Source: Clostridiales bacterium (GTDB lineage Bacteria; Bacillota; Clostridia; Oscillospirales; Oscillospiraceae). Taken from it: DNA of 35,591 nt. Positions 7,598 to 16,694 of this stretch are shown piece by piece. The stretch is taken from the NCBI GenBank assembly GCA_004553545.1, contig SFLD01000015.1, positions 1 through 35,591 of the forward strand, given 5' to 3'. The position numbers were made by a program, and so were the translations under genes. Every line of letters starts with the position of its first letter. The first letter of the stretch is position 1. The notes below the pieces were generated by a model. That model did not search any database, had not been told where the DNA came from, and worked only from the letters and a program-made list of their open reading frames with translations.

Positions 7598-10102
7598 TCA
7601 GCCCCGAACGGTGTAGTGCAGCCAGATCTCCACGAAGTCCGCCACGTCGATGACATTGTCGTCGTTGAAGTCGCAGCGGCTGGCGGCGCTCCAGTTGCTG
7701 TCGCCCTTGGCGGCGCGGTAGTAGAGCTGGGCGGTGGTGATGTCCAGCAGGTCCACGACGCCGTCGCCGTTGACGTCGTAGTTTTTCTCGCCGGAGTAGG
7801 TGGCCTTGCTGGGATCGATGCCGTTTTTGATGGTGCCGTAGGCTACGGTGCTGGGATCGCCGTCGGTGGTCCAGCCGGAGATCTTGAGATCGGTGACGGT
7901 GACGGTGGGCTTATCGCCGCGGACGGCGATCTGGGCCACATCCTGGCGGCCTTCGGCGCTGAGGGTGCCCTCGCTGCCGCCGAGGTAGCTGAGAACGGCG
8001 GTGTAGACCGTCTGGCCGTTCACCTGGCTGGTGCTGACGGCGCCCACGGGGGTAAAGCCGCCCAGGCCGGAGACGGAGACGTCACTGCCGTCGGTGGTGA
8101 ACCAGATCTGGATGGCGGCCACCCGGGAGGGGTCCGTGAGGCTCAGGGGGAAGGAGATCCTGCCGTCGGAGGTCTTGCCGTCCACCCGGATGCCGGCGCT
8201 CTCGGCGGAGATGTCCGCCGTGGGCTGGGGCTCGGGGTCCGGGGTGGTGCCGCCGGTGACGGTGACGGTGCAGGTGGCCGTGAGACCGTTGACGGTGGAG
8301 GCGGTGATGGTGGCGGTGCCGGCGGCCACGCCGGTGACGACGCCCTTGGAAACGGTGGCAACGGCGGGAGCGCTCGTGGTCCAGGTGACGCTCTTATCTG
8401 TGGCGGTATCGGGGGTCACGGTGGCGGTGAGCTGCAGGCGCTTGCCGGCCTCCACTGTGGCCGTGGATGCGCTGAGGGAGATGCCGGTGGGAACATCAGG
8501 GTTCTCCACAGGAGTGGAGGTGCTGTCGATCAGAGCGAAGTAACCCAGCTCCTCAACGGAAGCGGTCACACTGCCGCTGATATAGGCGGAGGTAAGAGCC
8601 TCGACATTGCCGCTGCGATAGGTGTAAAGCTTGCTGTTTTTGGTCAGGCCGGAGGGAAGTCCCATCTGCAGGTCCATACTCTCGGGCAGGATGGCTGTGG
8701 TGGGTTCCAGATTGATCTGATACACAGCAAAAGCGCTTCCGTTGGCCTGGGTCTGGAATGCATCATACTGGGCGCCGGAGTACACAGGAGTTACTCGCAG
8801 AGTAGTGCCCAGCTTGAATTCGCCATCCAGCTTTACCTTATTGCCCATATCCACCAGGGAGAAGGTGCCGGCATCCAGGGTAGCCAGTGCGTCTACGCCG
8901 GAGACCACTTCATAAGGCCAGCCGAACTCCTCGGCGTGGTTCACGGCCCACTTCTCGCCGTTGGAGCCCTTTACCACATAGACGATGAGGTTGCTGGGAG
9001 AGTCAGGGAAGGGGTCAAAGAATGTGTCTTCCGAGTTGGGGAAGCTGATGACGCTGCTGGGGATGAAGACCCGCTGGAGATTGGTGCAGCCTTCAAAAGC
9101 ACCCAAGGTGATGCTGCTGAGGCCTTCGGGCAGGATCAGATTGGAAAGGCTGGTGCAGTTCTGGAAAGCGTACATTGCGATGCTGCTGGGACCGCCGCCG
9201 GTGAAGTTCACCCGCTGCAGACTGCTGCAGCCCAGGAAAAAACCATACTCCAGGGTGCCGACCCGGTTGAGGAAGCTCACATCCGTGAGGCTGGTGCAGG
9301 CTTCAAAGAGACCGCTGCCCATACTGCTAACAGTGGCGGGGATGGTGATGTCGGTGAGGCCGGTTTCCTCAAAGGCGTTGCCGCCAAGCTTGGTGCAGGT
9401 GGCGGGAATTTCAATGTGAGTCAGGTGAGTGGCTTTGCGGAAACTGCTGGCCCAGAGTTGGTTTACAGTTTTGCCGTTGACAGTCTCGGGAATGGTATAG
9501 GACGTGGCGGTATTGCCGCAGGGATAGGCGATAAGTGCCAGATTCTCATCCTCATACTGAGGTTCGCCTTCCTCCACCCAAGGCCCAAACATGACACCAT
9601 TCTGCGTGAAGTAATAGGGATTGGCAGGATCGACTTTGATCTCCGTCATGCTGCTGCAGCCCTTAAACACGTTGCCGGTAACATACTTGGCAACGGCAGG
9701 GATGGTGCATTCCGTCAGTTTGGGGCAATCCATAAAAGCGGAAACGCGGATGGTCAGCTGGGCACCGTCCTTGGGATTGGAAAAGAGGATCTTCTCCAGG
9801 TTGGGGCAGCCCTCAAAGGCGCTGTAGCCGATTTCCTGGACGCTGCCAGGGATGGTGACGGAAGTGATTTTTTTGTTCCCCTTGAAAGCTTCGCCCGCAA
9901 TGGCGGTGACGGTATTGGGGATGACGATGTCGCCGCCGGGGCCATAGTAGCCCACCAGCACACCGTCTTGAATGTTGGCGCCGATGAGATCGTCATCTTC
10001 CTCATCGGCAGCGTAGGCACTGGGGATCATGGTAAAGACCATGCACAGGCACAGAAGGAGCGCGGCAAAGCGGCTCCCGAAGGCCTTAATCGAATTATTC
10101 AT
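7598..10102 (-). CDS. Secreted BspA-type leucine-rich-repeat protein with Ig-like, cohesin-like and dockerin modules
   Basis: 834 residues. Signal peptide 1-32 (to PSAYAA). About 45-370 is a run of BspA/LRR_5 repeats with the pattern SAFEGCPNLEKI or IP-TV-SMG, a family used for host or matrix binding. After a spacer comes a BIG2 immunoglobulin-like domain (about 538-617; VTWTTSAPAVATVSKG), then a beta domain resembling a cohesin (about 627-754), then a type I dockerin (about 775-834) with two calcium loops, DVNGDGVVDLLD and DFNDDNVIDVAD. It should attach non-covalently to a cohesin on the surface. ATG 10102 has GGGAGG 6 nt upstream; 36 nt separate it from the preceding gene and 68 nt from the SLH gene, so the three are probably one transcript. 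The LRR half is less GC-rich than the dockerin half. Confidence 0.92.
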   Translation of the reverse strand: MNNSIKAFGSRFAALLLCLCMVFTMIPSAYAADEEDDDLIGANIQDGVLVGYYGPGGDIVIPNTVTAIAGEAFKGNKKITSVTIPGSVQEIGYSAFEGCPNLEKILFSNPKDGAQLTIRVSAFMDCPKLTECTIPAVAKYVTGNVFKGCSSMTEIKVDPANPYYFTQNGVMFGPWVEEGEPQYEDENLALIAYPCGNTATSYTIPETVNGKTVNQLWASSFRKATHLTHIEIPATCTKLGGNAFEETGLTDITIPATVSSMGSGLFEACTSLTDVSFLNRVGTLEYGFFLGCSSLQRVNFTGGGPSSIAMYAFQNCTSLSNLILPEGLSSITLGAFEGCTNLQRVFIPSSVISFPNSEDTFFDPFPDSPSNLIVYVVKGSNGEKWAVNHAEEFGWPYEVVSGVDALATLDAGTFSLVDMGNKVKLDGEFKLGTTLRVTPVYSGAQYDAFQTQANGSAFAVYQINLEPTTAILPESMDLQMGLPSGLTKNSKLYTYRSGNVEALTSAYISGSVTASVEELGYFALIDSTSTPVENPDVPTGISLSASTATVEAGKRLQLTATVTPDTATDKSVTWTTSAPAVATVSKGVVTGVAAGTATITASTVNGLTATCTVTVTGGTTPDPEPQPTADISAESAGIRVDGKTSDGRISFPLSLTDPSRVAAIQIWFTTDGSDVSVSGLGGFTPVGAVSTSQVNGQTVYTAVLSYLGGSEGTLSAEGRQDVAQIAVRGDKPTVTVTDLKISGWTTDGDPSTVAYGTIKNGIDPSKATYSGEKNYDVNGDGVVDLLDITTAQLYYRAAKGDSNWSAASRCDFNDDNVIDVADFVEIWLHYTVRG

Positions 10103-10138
10103 GCGGTTCCTCCCATTTGAATTCTGCGTGTGAGCTGC

Positions 10139-11785
10139 TTACCAGCCCATGGCGTCGACCACGGCGTGGAAGAGGGCGATGTAGTCCTGGATATCCACTA
10201 CGCCGTCGCCGTTGACGTCGGCGGTCTGAGCCTTGGTCCAGTTTTCATCGCCGGTTTTGGCCTGATAGTAGCGCTGGGCCTCAGCGATGTCCTTCAGGTC
10301 AATTTTTCCGTCGCCGTTGACATCGTAGCTGGCGATGAAGACGGAAGCGGTGGCGGTGGTGATGGCGGCATCCACCTGGGGACCGGCATCCTCGCCAGCG
10401 CCGGCGGCTGCGGCCTTGGAGATGGTGGCGGTGATATTGCCGGTAACGCCGTCCTTCAGGGGCAGGGTGATGGTGGCCAGCTTCACAGACTCTTCGTAGG
10501 TGAGGTTTTCATCGCCGGTCTTGCCGAACTGCAGCACGGCGGTGAGGGTGCCGTCCGCTTCCGTCCACTGGAAGTTGTTGTTGGTGAAGCTGCTGTCCGC
10601 CACGGTGACGGTGCCTTCGGTGACCTGGGCGGCGTCAAAGCGCAGCTGGAACATGGCGGCGTTCAGCTCAGTGGCGCTGTCCAGGTAAAGGTCGAAAGAG
10701 ACCTTGCCGTCCGCGTAGCCCGCAGCCTTCAAAGAGACGCTGGCGACGGTGGTGGCGGAGGGAGTACCGACCTTGACGGTAGTCTTGCCGGCGGTATAGT
10801 TCGAGGAAGTAACGGCGGCGGCGACCGTCTCATTGGCAACATAGATTACGCTGTCAGCGGCCATATAGGTAAAAGGACTGCTGCCCAGTTCGGGAGCGGT
10901 CTCGCACTGGAGGACCAGCGTCTTCAGATTGGAGCAGTAGCTGAGGCACATACGCTCAAACACAGTCACGCTGGCCGGGACGGTCACAGAGGTGATCGCT
11001 TTGTTCTCATAGAACGTCATGATGCCAAGGGCAGTCACGGGCAGACCGCCTGCCGTGGCAGGGATAGTCAGTTCTGCCGGAACATTTCCGTAGGTGCAGA
11101 GAATCGCACCGGTTCCGGCATCATTCTTGGCATACAGGCTGCCGTTGTCGGAGAAGTATTTGGTGCAGCCCTCGGTGACAGTGACGCTCTTCAGGGCGGT
11201 GCAGCCGGTAAAAATGTTGCCATCGCCATTGACATCACTAGTCTGAATCGGCAGGTTGATGCTCTCCAGGGCGGTGCAGCCGTTGAAGACCTTGTTCATG
11301 AACTTCAGCGTGCCATCCTTGTTCTCAGTAAACGACACGGTGGTAAGGCTGGTGCAGCCATTAAAGGCGGTATAACCGATCTGCGTCATGCTGCCGGGGA
11401 TCGTGACAGCAGTCAGGCCGCTGCAGCCACTGAGTGCGCTTCCCTCGATGCTGGTATAACCTTCCGGGATCGTCACAGAGGTGATGGCGGTGTTGCTTTT
11501 AAAGGCATCACCTAGGATCGTGATGTCCTGTTCTGTATCATTGATTGTAACTTTGGTGGGTAGGGTCACATCGGAATCACTGCCCTTATACCCGATAACG
11601 GTAGGAGCATCGTATTTGTTGTAACCGCTGCCGCCGTAACCGATGGTAAAGGTGCCCTGATCCGTAGTGACTTCGGTGGAAGCGGCGGCGGCTTTGACGC
11701 CGCCCAGCAGGACGATGGCCAGAGCAAAGCTGGCGGCCATCAGAAAGAACTTCTTGGCCTCCTGAGCGAATGCGGATCTTTGCAT
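10139..11785 (-). CDS. Secreted BspA-type leucine-rich-repeat protein with dockerin
   Basis: 548 residues from ATG 11785, chosen over an in-frame start at 12001 because AAAGGAG lies 9 nt upstream and a signal peptide begins here (KKFF, hydrophobic run, GGVKAAAA; about 1-35). LRR_5 repeats occupy about 55-330 (FKSNTAITSVTIPEG, FNGCTSLTTVSF). Then a cohesin-like beta domain (about 347-460; KVSFDLYLDSATELNAAMFQL) and a dockerin (about 484-548) with loops DVNGDGKIDLKD and DVNGDGVVDIQD. It lacks the BIG2 domain of its neighbour. First gene of the exported set; a leader of about 460 nt with an internal terminator precedes it. Probably an adhesion or matrix-binding subunit; the ligand is unknown. 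Confidence 0.92.
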   Translation of the reverse strand: MQRSAFAQEAKKFFLMAASFALAIVLLGGVKAAAASTEVTTDQGTFTIGYGGSGYNKYDAPTVIGYKGSDSDVTLPTKVTINDTEQDITILGDAFKSNTAITSVTIPEGYTSIEGSALSGCSGLTAVTIPGSMTQIGYTAFNGCTSLTTVSFTENKDGTLKFMNKVFNGCTALESINLPIQTSDVNGDGNIFTGCTALKSVTVTEGCTKYFSDNGSLYAKNDAGTGAILCTYGNVPAELTIPATAGGLPVTALGIMTFYENKAITSVTVPASVTVFERMCLSYCSNLKTLVLQCETAPELGSSPFTYMAADSVIYVANETVAAAVTSSNYTAGKTTVKVGTPSATTVASVSLKAAGYADGKVSFDLYLDSATELNAAMFQLRFDAAQVTEGTVTVADSSFTNNNFQWTEADGTLTAVLQFGKTGDENLTYEESVKLATITLPLKDGVTGNITATISKAAAAGAGEDAGPQVDAAITTATASVFIASYDVNGDGKIDLKDIAEAQRYYQAKTGDENWTKAQTADVNGDGVVDIQDYIALFHAVVDAMGW

Positions 11786-11969
11786 GCGTGTATTCTCCTT
11801 TCTGGGTCCCGGAGATGGCCGGGACATTTGAAATGATTGCGGGAGATTCGGAAAATGCTGAGTTGCTTTACTGTGGGAGCTGGAAAACAAGGGAGAGAGG
11901 TACTGCGATACAGGAGGGGACGGACTGCCTGTAGGAAATAAATGGATATTTATCCAAACACAGGAAATC

Positions 11970-11991
11970 AAAAAGTGCGCGTGAAGCGCAC
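11970..11991 (-). terminator. Terminator inside the leader of the exported-protein operon
   Basis: On the minus strand, GTGCGC-TTCAC-GCGCAC is followed by TTTTT. It lies about 185 nt before the first leucine-rich-repeat gene and about 255 nt after the predicted promoter. It may act as an attenuator or end a small leader RNA. Two copies of CCTGACGGCAGG (12002-12013, 12023-12034) lie just upstream and could form competing hairpins. Confidence 0.55.
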
Positions 11992-12246
11992 AGCACCCCA
12001 CCCTGACGGCAGGGAAAAACAGCCTGACGGCAGGAACCTCTTCCGGAATGTCCTCCGGTAGAACTCACTGGTGATCACGTCTCCTCCCTGTGACTTCCAT
12101 TCTGACGCCAAAATCAAACAAGAAAATTCTTCCACAGATTTCGAAAAAGCGAAGATTATTCGACGGAAAAACGATTTCTTTTCTGAAATGGTCAGATTTA
12201 GTCAACGCTAACTTTGCGATCATGGCATACCCAAAAAGACTCTGTT

Positions 12247-12275
12247 AGAGTAGCAGAAACCGGTTTCCGTGTCAA
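12247..12275 (-). promoter_or_regulatory. Candidate promoter with palindromic spacer for the dockerin/SLH operon
   Basis: Minus-strand TTGACA (12275-12270), a 17-nt spacer, then TACTCT (12252-12247). The spacer contains the perfect palindrome GAAACCGGTTTC (12256-12267), a likely repressor site. The -10 is weak, and the implied leader is long (about 460 nt). Confidence 0.45.
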
Positions 12276-12381
12276 TTCCGGAAAAGCCAGTTTTTTCTTG
12301 CTCCCGTCATTTTCTACGAAATCACAAAAAAGAACGGAAAATTATCTGCACAATTTTCATACTTTTTTTGGTAGGTTTCTC

Positions 12382-12409
12382 TTGCGAAAGTGAATTTGCG
12401 GTGTATAAT
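12382..12409 (+). promoter_or_regulatory. Promoter of the subtilisin-like protease gene
   Basis: TTGCGA (12382-12387), a 16-nt spacer and a perfect TATAAT (12404-12409), about 70 nt before the chosen start codon. It also argues against translation starting further upstream. Confidence 0.65.
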
Positions 12410-12478
12410 ATTTCTATGCGGCCGTTGCTCTACCCAAAAAGACAGCAAGAATCAAAAGGAAAGCATGAGGTCTGCACT

Positions 12479-15400
12479 ATGACATTGAAATCTCTGCGCA
12501 GATTCGGGACCGTCCTGCTGGCGGCCGCCCTTTCTGTGCAACTTTGCATTCCCGCCTTTGCCGTGGACCGGAGTGGGGAGGAGGATCCCTATGCCATCTT
12601 CCAGAAGGAAGAGATCAACCCCGAGGGACTCCGGGCCAACGACCAGGTACGCATTGTCGTTGAGCTGGAAGCTGCCCCTCTGCTGGCCAGCAGCCAGGCC
12701 GTTCAGGCCTATGGCAGCGTCAGCGACTACCTGAGCTCTGCCCAGGCGCAGCGGCAGGAGGCTTCCCTCAGCGCCCAGCGGAGCCGTGTTATCCGCACAC
12801 TGGAGCGCAGCGGAATGGATCTGCAGGTGAACCGCGAGTACAGCGCTGTGATCAACGGCTTCTCCGTAACGGCGGCTTACGGCGACCTGGAGGCGATCCA
12901 GAATACCGACGGCGTCAAGGACGCCTTCGTGGCGGAGCTCCATCCGCTGGTGGAGCCGCTGGACGCTGAGATCCAGCTGGCGGACAGCGTCCCCATGATC
13001 GGCGGCGATATCATGCACAACAACGGCTACACCGGCAAGGGAACCGTGGTGGCCATTCTGGATACCGGGCTGGAGATCGACCATGAGGCCTTCCAGGGCC
13101 AGGTCAATAGCCCCAAGTATGATCAGAGTGATATCAATGACCTGATCCAGAACAACAGCCTGACCATCGGTAAGCTCAGTGCCAAGGCGGTCTATCACTC
13201 CAGCAAGATCCCCTTTGCCTTTGACTACCGGGGCAGCGATACCAACGTCGCCGGTCACTATCACGGAACGCATGTCGCCGGCATCGTGGGGGCCAACTCC
13301 GGCGACACCGTTACCGGTGTTGCTCCGGATGCCCAGTTCTTTATCATGAAGGTCTTTGATGATGAAGGCACGGGCGCTTATGATGATGATATCCTGGCTG
13401 CCTTGGATGACTCTGTGAAGCTGGGCGCGGATTCCATCAACATGAGCCTCGGCAGTGCTGCTGGCTTTACCACCGCCTCTACCAAGGCAATGAATGCCGT
13501 CTATCAGCGGGTGAAGGAGGCTGGCATCAACCTGCTCTGCGCCGCAGGCAATGACTACAGTGCCACTTATAATGGCGCCTCCGGCAATGACCTACCCTAC
13601 ACCACCAACCCGGATTACGGCATTGTGGGCTCTCCCTCTACCTATGAGTCCCCCTTGTCTGTGGCCAGCGTCAATAATGCGCAGAGCACCAATCCGTTCT
13701 TCCTGGTAGGAACCGAACGGATCCCGTATAACGATTCTGCCGAAGAGGCGGATGCCGCGCGTTTCACTGCCCTTTCCGGCAGCTTTGCTTATGTGGACTG
13801 CGGTCACGGCGCCACAACGGACTTCAGCGGGAAAGATCTGAAGGGGAAGATCGCGCTGATCCAGCGGGGCGGGGAGGAAAACGGTGAAGTCCTGACCTTC
13901 CAGCAGAAGGAGGCCAACGCTGTGAAGGCTGGCGCTTCCGCCGCTATCATCTATGATAACGTTGATGGCGCCACGATCAATATGGCAACAGATTATGCCA
14001 TTCCCTGCGTCTTCATCAGCAGAGCAAATGGTGAAAAAATGCTGGCCCAGGCGGACAAGACCTTAAAGGCCAGCCCGGATTATGTCGGCCAGTTCTCGGA
14101 TGCTTTCAGCGGACAGATGAGCGATTTCTCCTCCTGGGGCGTTACCCCGGATCTGAAGCTGAAGCCGGAGATCACCGCCCCTGGCGGCAATATCTATTCC
14201 ACGATGCCGAACAACTCCTATGGTTCCCTCAGCGGTACCTCTATGGCAACGCCTCATCTGGCAGGCGCGGCGGCCGTTCTGGACCAGTACATCAATGAGA
14301 AGCTGGACGGTCTCAACATGACCACCCAGGAGCGCAGCGCCCTGGTGGAGAATCTCCTCATGAGCACGGCGGTCCCTGTTTTGGATGAGAACGGGAATCC
14401 GGTATCTCCCCGGAAGCAGGGGGCAGGTCTCATCCACCTGGATCGTGCCACGGCTGCCAACGCCTGTCTTGTGGGCCAGGACGGCGGCCGCCCCAAGGCA
14501 GAGACCGGAGCCAGTGAAGATGGTCAGTGGTCGTTCTCCTTCCAGGTCAAGCGCCTGCAGGGCACGGCGAGCATCCCCTATGAGGTCTCCGTCAGCGTGC
14601 TGACGGAAGCGATCGTGACGGAGAATGGCCGGAGCTACATTGCCCAGCAGTCCCGTCCTCTGACGGCGGAGGAGTATACCCTCACCGCTCCTGCCGCTGT
14701 TACCCTTGGACAGGATCCGCAGACGGTCAATGTCTCCCTCTCCCTTACGGAGAAGGGCAAAGCCAACCTGGACCGGGACTTCCCCAACGGCATCTATGTG
14801 GAGGGCTTTGTGACTCTGACGCCCGCCGGCGGGGACGAGACCGTCGCCCTGAGCTTGCCCTACATGGGCTTCTACGGCGACTGGGCGAAGGCACCCCTCT
14901 TTGACGCCACGGCCTACAGCGGGGAGGAGCCCAACGTGGTGGACATGTGGCTGGGCGTCTTCGACAACCGCACCGGCGGCGGCTATGGTCTGGGTTCTCC
15001 CCTCTATGGGAACGCCTATTCCTTCTATGATGCAGACAAGATCGCCATCACCAGCGATACCAGCCAGAATGTCACCGCCGTCTGCGCTCTGCTGCGCTCG
15101 GCGGATAGCCTGACCTTCTCGGTCACGGACAGCGATGGCTCCACAGTCTACACGGAGACCAGCAAACAGGCCAGCAAGAGCCATTACTACAACCAGAGCT
15201 TCTACACGCCTATGGCCAAAAAGGGATTCATCCCTGTGGACAGCTGGAACACTCCCCTGCCGGATGGGCAGTATACCTATACGGTTACCGGTCAGGTGGT
15301 TGGCGGCACGCAGTCGATCTCCTTCCCCCTGACCATCGACAATGAGAAGCCCCAGGTCATCCGCAGTGAGATCGTGGGTTCCACCTGGAAGGTCACCGTC

Positions 15401-16483
15401 AAGGACAACCACTACGTCCAGGCCGTGGCCGCAACGGTGGGAAATTCGCCTCTCACTGGCTGGATCAATCCCCGGGAGACCGTTCCCGGTGCAGAGACTA
15501 CGGTGGAATTTGATCTCAGCAGTGCTGCATTCAGCGGTCTGACCCAGGCGAAGATCGCCATTGCCGACTACGCGGATAACCAGTTCGTCTCCGATTGGTA
15601 CTCCCTCTCGGGAGCCACGGTGATCCAGCCCACGTCCGTGACCCTGGACCGTCAGCAGCTCTCTCTCACCGAGGGAAGCAGCACCACCCTGCAGGCGACG
15701 GTCCTGCCGGAGAATGCCTCCAACCGGACGGTGACCTGGTCCAGCTCTGACGCGTCGGTCGCTTCTGTGGATGCTTCCGGCACCCTCACCGCCAGAAAGG
15801 CCGGCAGCGCCGTCATCACCGCCGCTGCCAGCAACGGCCTGAAGGCCAGCTGCCAGGTGACGGTCACCGCCGCCCAGCAGGGCAAGGCCCTGGCGTCCCT
15901 CTCTGCCCCCGGCCGGACGGAGAGCGGCAGCGAGGTGCCCTTCTCCTTCCAGATGGAGCAGATGACGGGGGTCGCCACCGTGTCCTTCACTTTTGAGCGG
16001 GACGCGGGTCTCAGCGGCGGTACCGTCGTCGGGAAGAACGGCTTCACCTCTCTGGGCGTCCAGTGGACCGGGAACCAGGGCGTCATGGTGCTGAGCTATC
16101 TGGGCAAGGGCGCCGGCGGCACCCTGACCCGGGCTCAGCTGACGGAGCTGGCCGAGCTGCGCCTGAAGGCGGAAGCCGAGAGCGGCAGCCTGGGGGTCCG
16201 GCTCACCGGCGTCAGCGTCTGCGGCTACGACGAGAACGGAAACGCCGTCTACCTGGAGTGCGGCATCAAGACCGCCCGGGCGGAGACCGCTGTGGGGCCC
16301 GCTGTCAGCTATGACCTCAACGGCGACGGCGTGGTGGATCTGCTGGACATCACTTACTGCCAGATGTTCTACCGGGCTACCTCCACAGACAGCAATTGGG
16401 CTTCCGCCCAGCGCTGCGACGTGGACGGCAGCGGCACCGTGGACATCCAGGACCTCATCCTGATCCTCCGCAACTTCACCTAA
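12479..16483 (+). CDS. Secreted subtilisin-like serine protease (S8) with PA, BIG2, cohesin-like and dockerin modules
   Basis: 1334 residues from ATG 12479 (GAGG 8 nt upstream); an in-frame start at 12269 would place the promoter inside the gene. Order: signal peptide (about 1-32, to IPAFAV), I9-type propeptide, then an S8 catalytic domain with Asp195 (AILDTG), His262 (HGTHVAG), oxyanion Asn358 (AAGN) and Ser588 (GTSMATPH). A PA domain (about 420-520) is inserted between Asn and Ser, as in C5a-peptidase/lactocepin-type enzymes. Fn3-like beta domains follow, a BIG2 domain (about 1050-1131), a cohesin-like domain (about 1135-1265) and a C-terminal dockerin (1278-1334; DLNGDGVVDLLD, DVDGSGTVDIQD). 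All catalytic residues are present. The dockerin closely matches that of the divergent leucine-rich-repeat protein, so both should join the same surface complex. Substrate unknown; host or dietary proteins are plausible. Confidence 0.95.
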   Translation: MTLKSLRRFGTVLLAAALSVQLCIPAFAVDRSGEEDPYAIFQKEEINPEGLRANDQVRIVVELEAAPLLASSQAVQAYGSVSDYLSSAQAQRQEASLSAQRSRVIRTLERSGMDLQVNREYSAVINGFSVTAAYGDLEAIQNTDGVKDAFVAELHPLVEPLDAEIQLADSVPMIGGDIMHNNGYTGKGTVVAILDTGLEIDHEAFQGQVNSPKYDQSDINDLIQNNSLTIGKLSAKAVYHSSKIPFAFDYRGSDTNVAGHYHGTHVAGIVGANSGDTVTGVAPDAQFFIMKVFDDEGTGAYDDDILAALDDSVKLGADSINMSLGSAAGFTTASTKAMNAVYQRVKEAGINLLCAAGNDYSATYNGASGNDLPYTTNPDYGIVGSPSTYESPLSVASVNNAQSTNPFFLVGTERIPYNDSAEEADAARFTALSGSFAYVDCGHGATTDFSGKDLKGKIALIQRGGEENGEVLTFQQKEANAVKAGASAAIIYDNVDGATINMATDYAIPCVFISRANGEKMLAQADKTLKASPDYVGQFSDAFSGQMSDFSSWGVTPDLKLKPEITAPGGNIYSTMPNNSYGSLSGTSMATPHLAGAAAVLDQYINEKLDGLNMTTQERSALVENLLMSTAVPVLDENGNPVSPRKQGAGLIHLDRATAANACLVGQDGGRPKAETGASEDGQWSFSFQVKRLQGTASIPYEVSVSVLTEAIVTENGRSYIAQQSRPLTAEEYTLTAPAAVTLGQDPQTVNVSLSLTEKGKANLDRDFPNGIYVEGFVTLTPAGGDETVALSLPYMGFYGDWAKAPLFDATAYSGEEPNVVDMWLGVFDNRTGGGYGLGSPLYGNAYSFYDADKIAITSDTSQNVTAVCALLRSADSLTFSVTDSDGSTVYTETSKQASKSHYYNQSFYTPMAKKGFIPVDSWNTPLPDGQYTYTVTGQVVGGTQSISFPLTIDNEKPQVIRSEIVGSTWKVTVKDNHYVQAVAATVGNSPLTGWINPRETVPGAETTVEFDLSSAAFSGLTQAKIAIADYADNQFVSDWYSLSGATVIQPTSVTLDRQQLSLTEGSSTTLQATVLPENASNRTVTWSSSDASVASVDASGTLTARKAGSAVITAAASNGLKASCQVTVTAAQQGKALASLSAPGRTESGSEVPFSFQMEQMTGVATVSFTFERDAGLSGGTVVGKNGFTSLGVQWTGNQGVMVLSYLGKGAGGTLTRAQLTELAELRLKAEAESGSLGVRLTGVSVCGYDENGNAVYLECGIKTARAETAVGPAVSYDLNGDGVVDLLDITYCQMFYRATSTDSNWASAQRCDVDGSGTVDIQDLILILRNFT

Positions 16484-16506
16484 GGATCGTTTCCGCGCAA
16501 AGAGCA

Positions 16507-16539
16507 GGCTCCCCCGGCGATAAGCCGGGGGAGCCTTTT
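16507..16539 (+). terminator. Intrinsic terminator of the protease gene
   Basis: A perfect 12-bp GC stem (16507-16518 with 16524-16535, loop GATAA) followed by TTTT, 24 nt after the stop codon. Confidence 0.9.
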
Positions 16540-16556
16540 CCCATTGCCGGAACGTT

Positions 16557-16594
16557 AAAATCGGGTCTGACAGGATCGTCAGACCCGATTTTTT
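16557..16594. terminator. Bidirectional terminator between convergent genes
   Basis: A 15-bp perfect stem (16557-16571 with 16578-16592), with A at its left end and a T run at its right end. It can end transcription from either side; it serves the minus-strand dehydrogenase and backs up the protease terminator. Confidence 0.85.
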
Positions 16595-16694
16595 ATCCGG
16601 TGTGCGGAAGAGGCCGCCGTATCATGGAGGGCGGCACAGTTCTCCCGTCGGTCAAAGAGTCAGAGCATACGACAGGGAGCGGTCTGTGCGGCGC

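Noticed and set aside
7592..10120. Plus-strand open frame of 842 codons opposite the leucine-rich-repeat/dockerin gene
   Set aside because: Antisense shadow with no domain character; the minus-strand frame has signal peptide, LRR, BIG2 and dockerin.
12269..12478. N-terminal extension of the subtilisin-like protease
   Set aside because: It contains the TATAAT promoter box, and a clear signal peptide with ribosome site begins at 12479.
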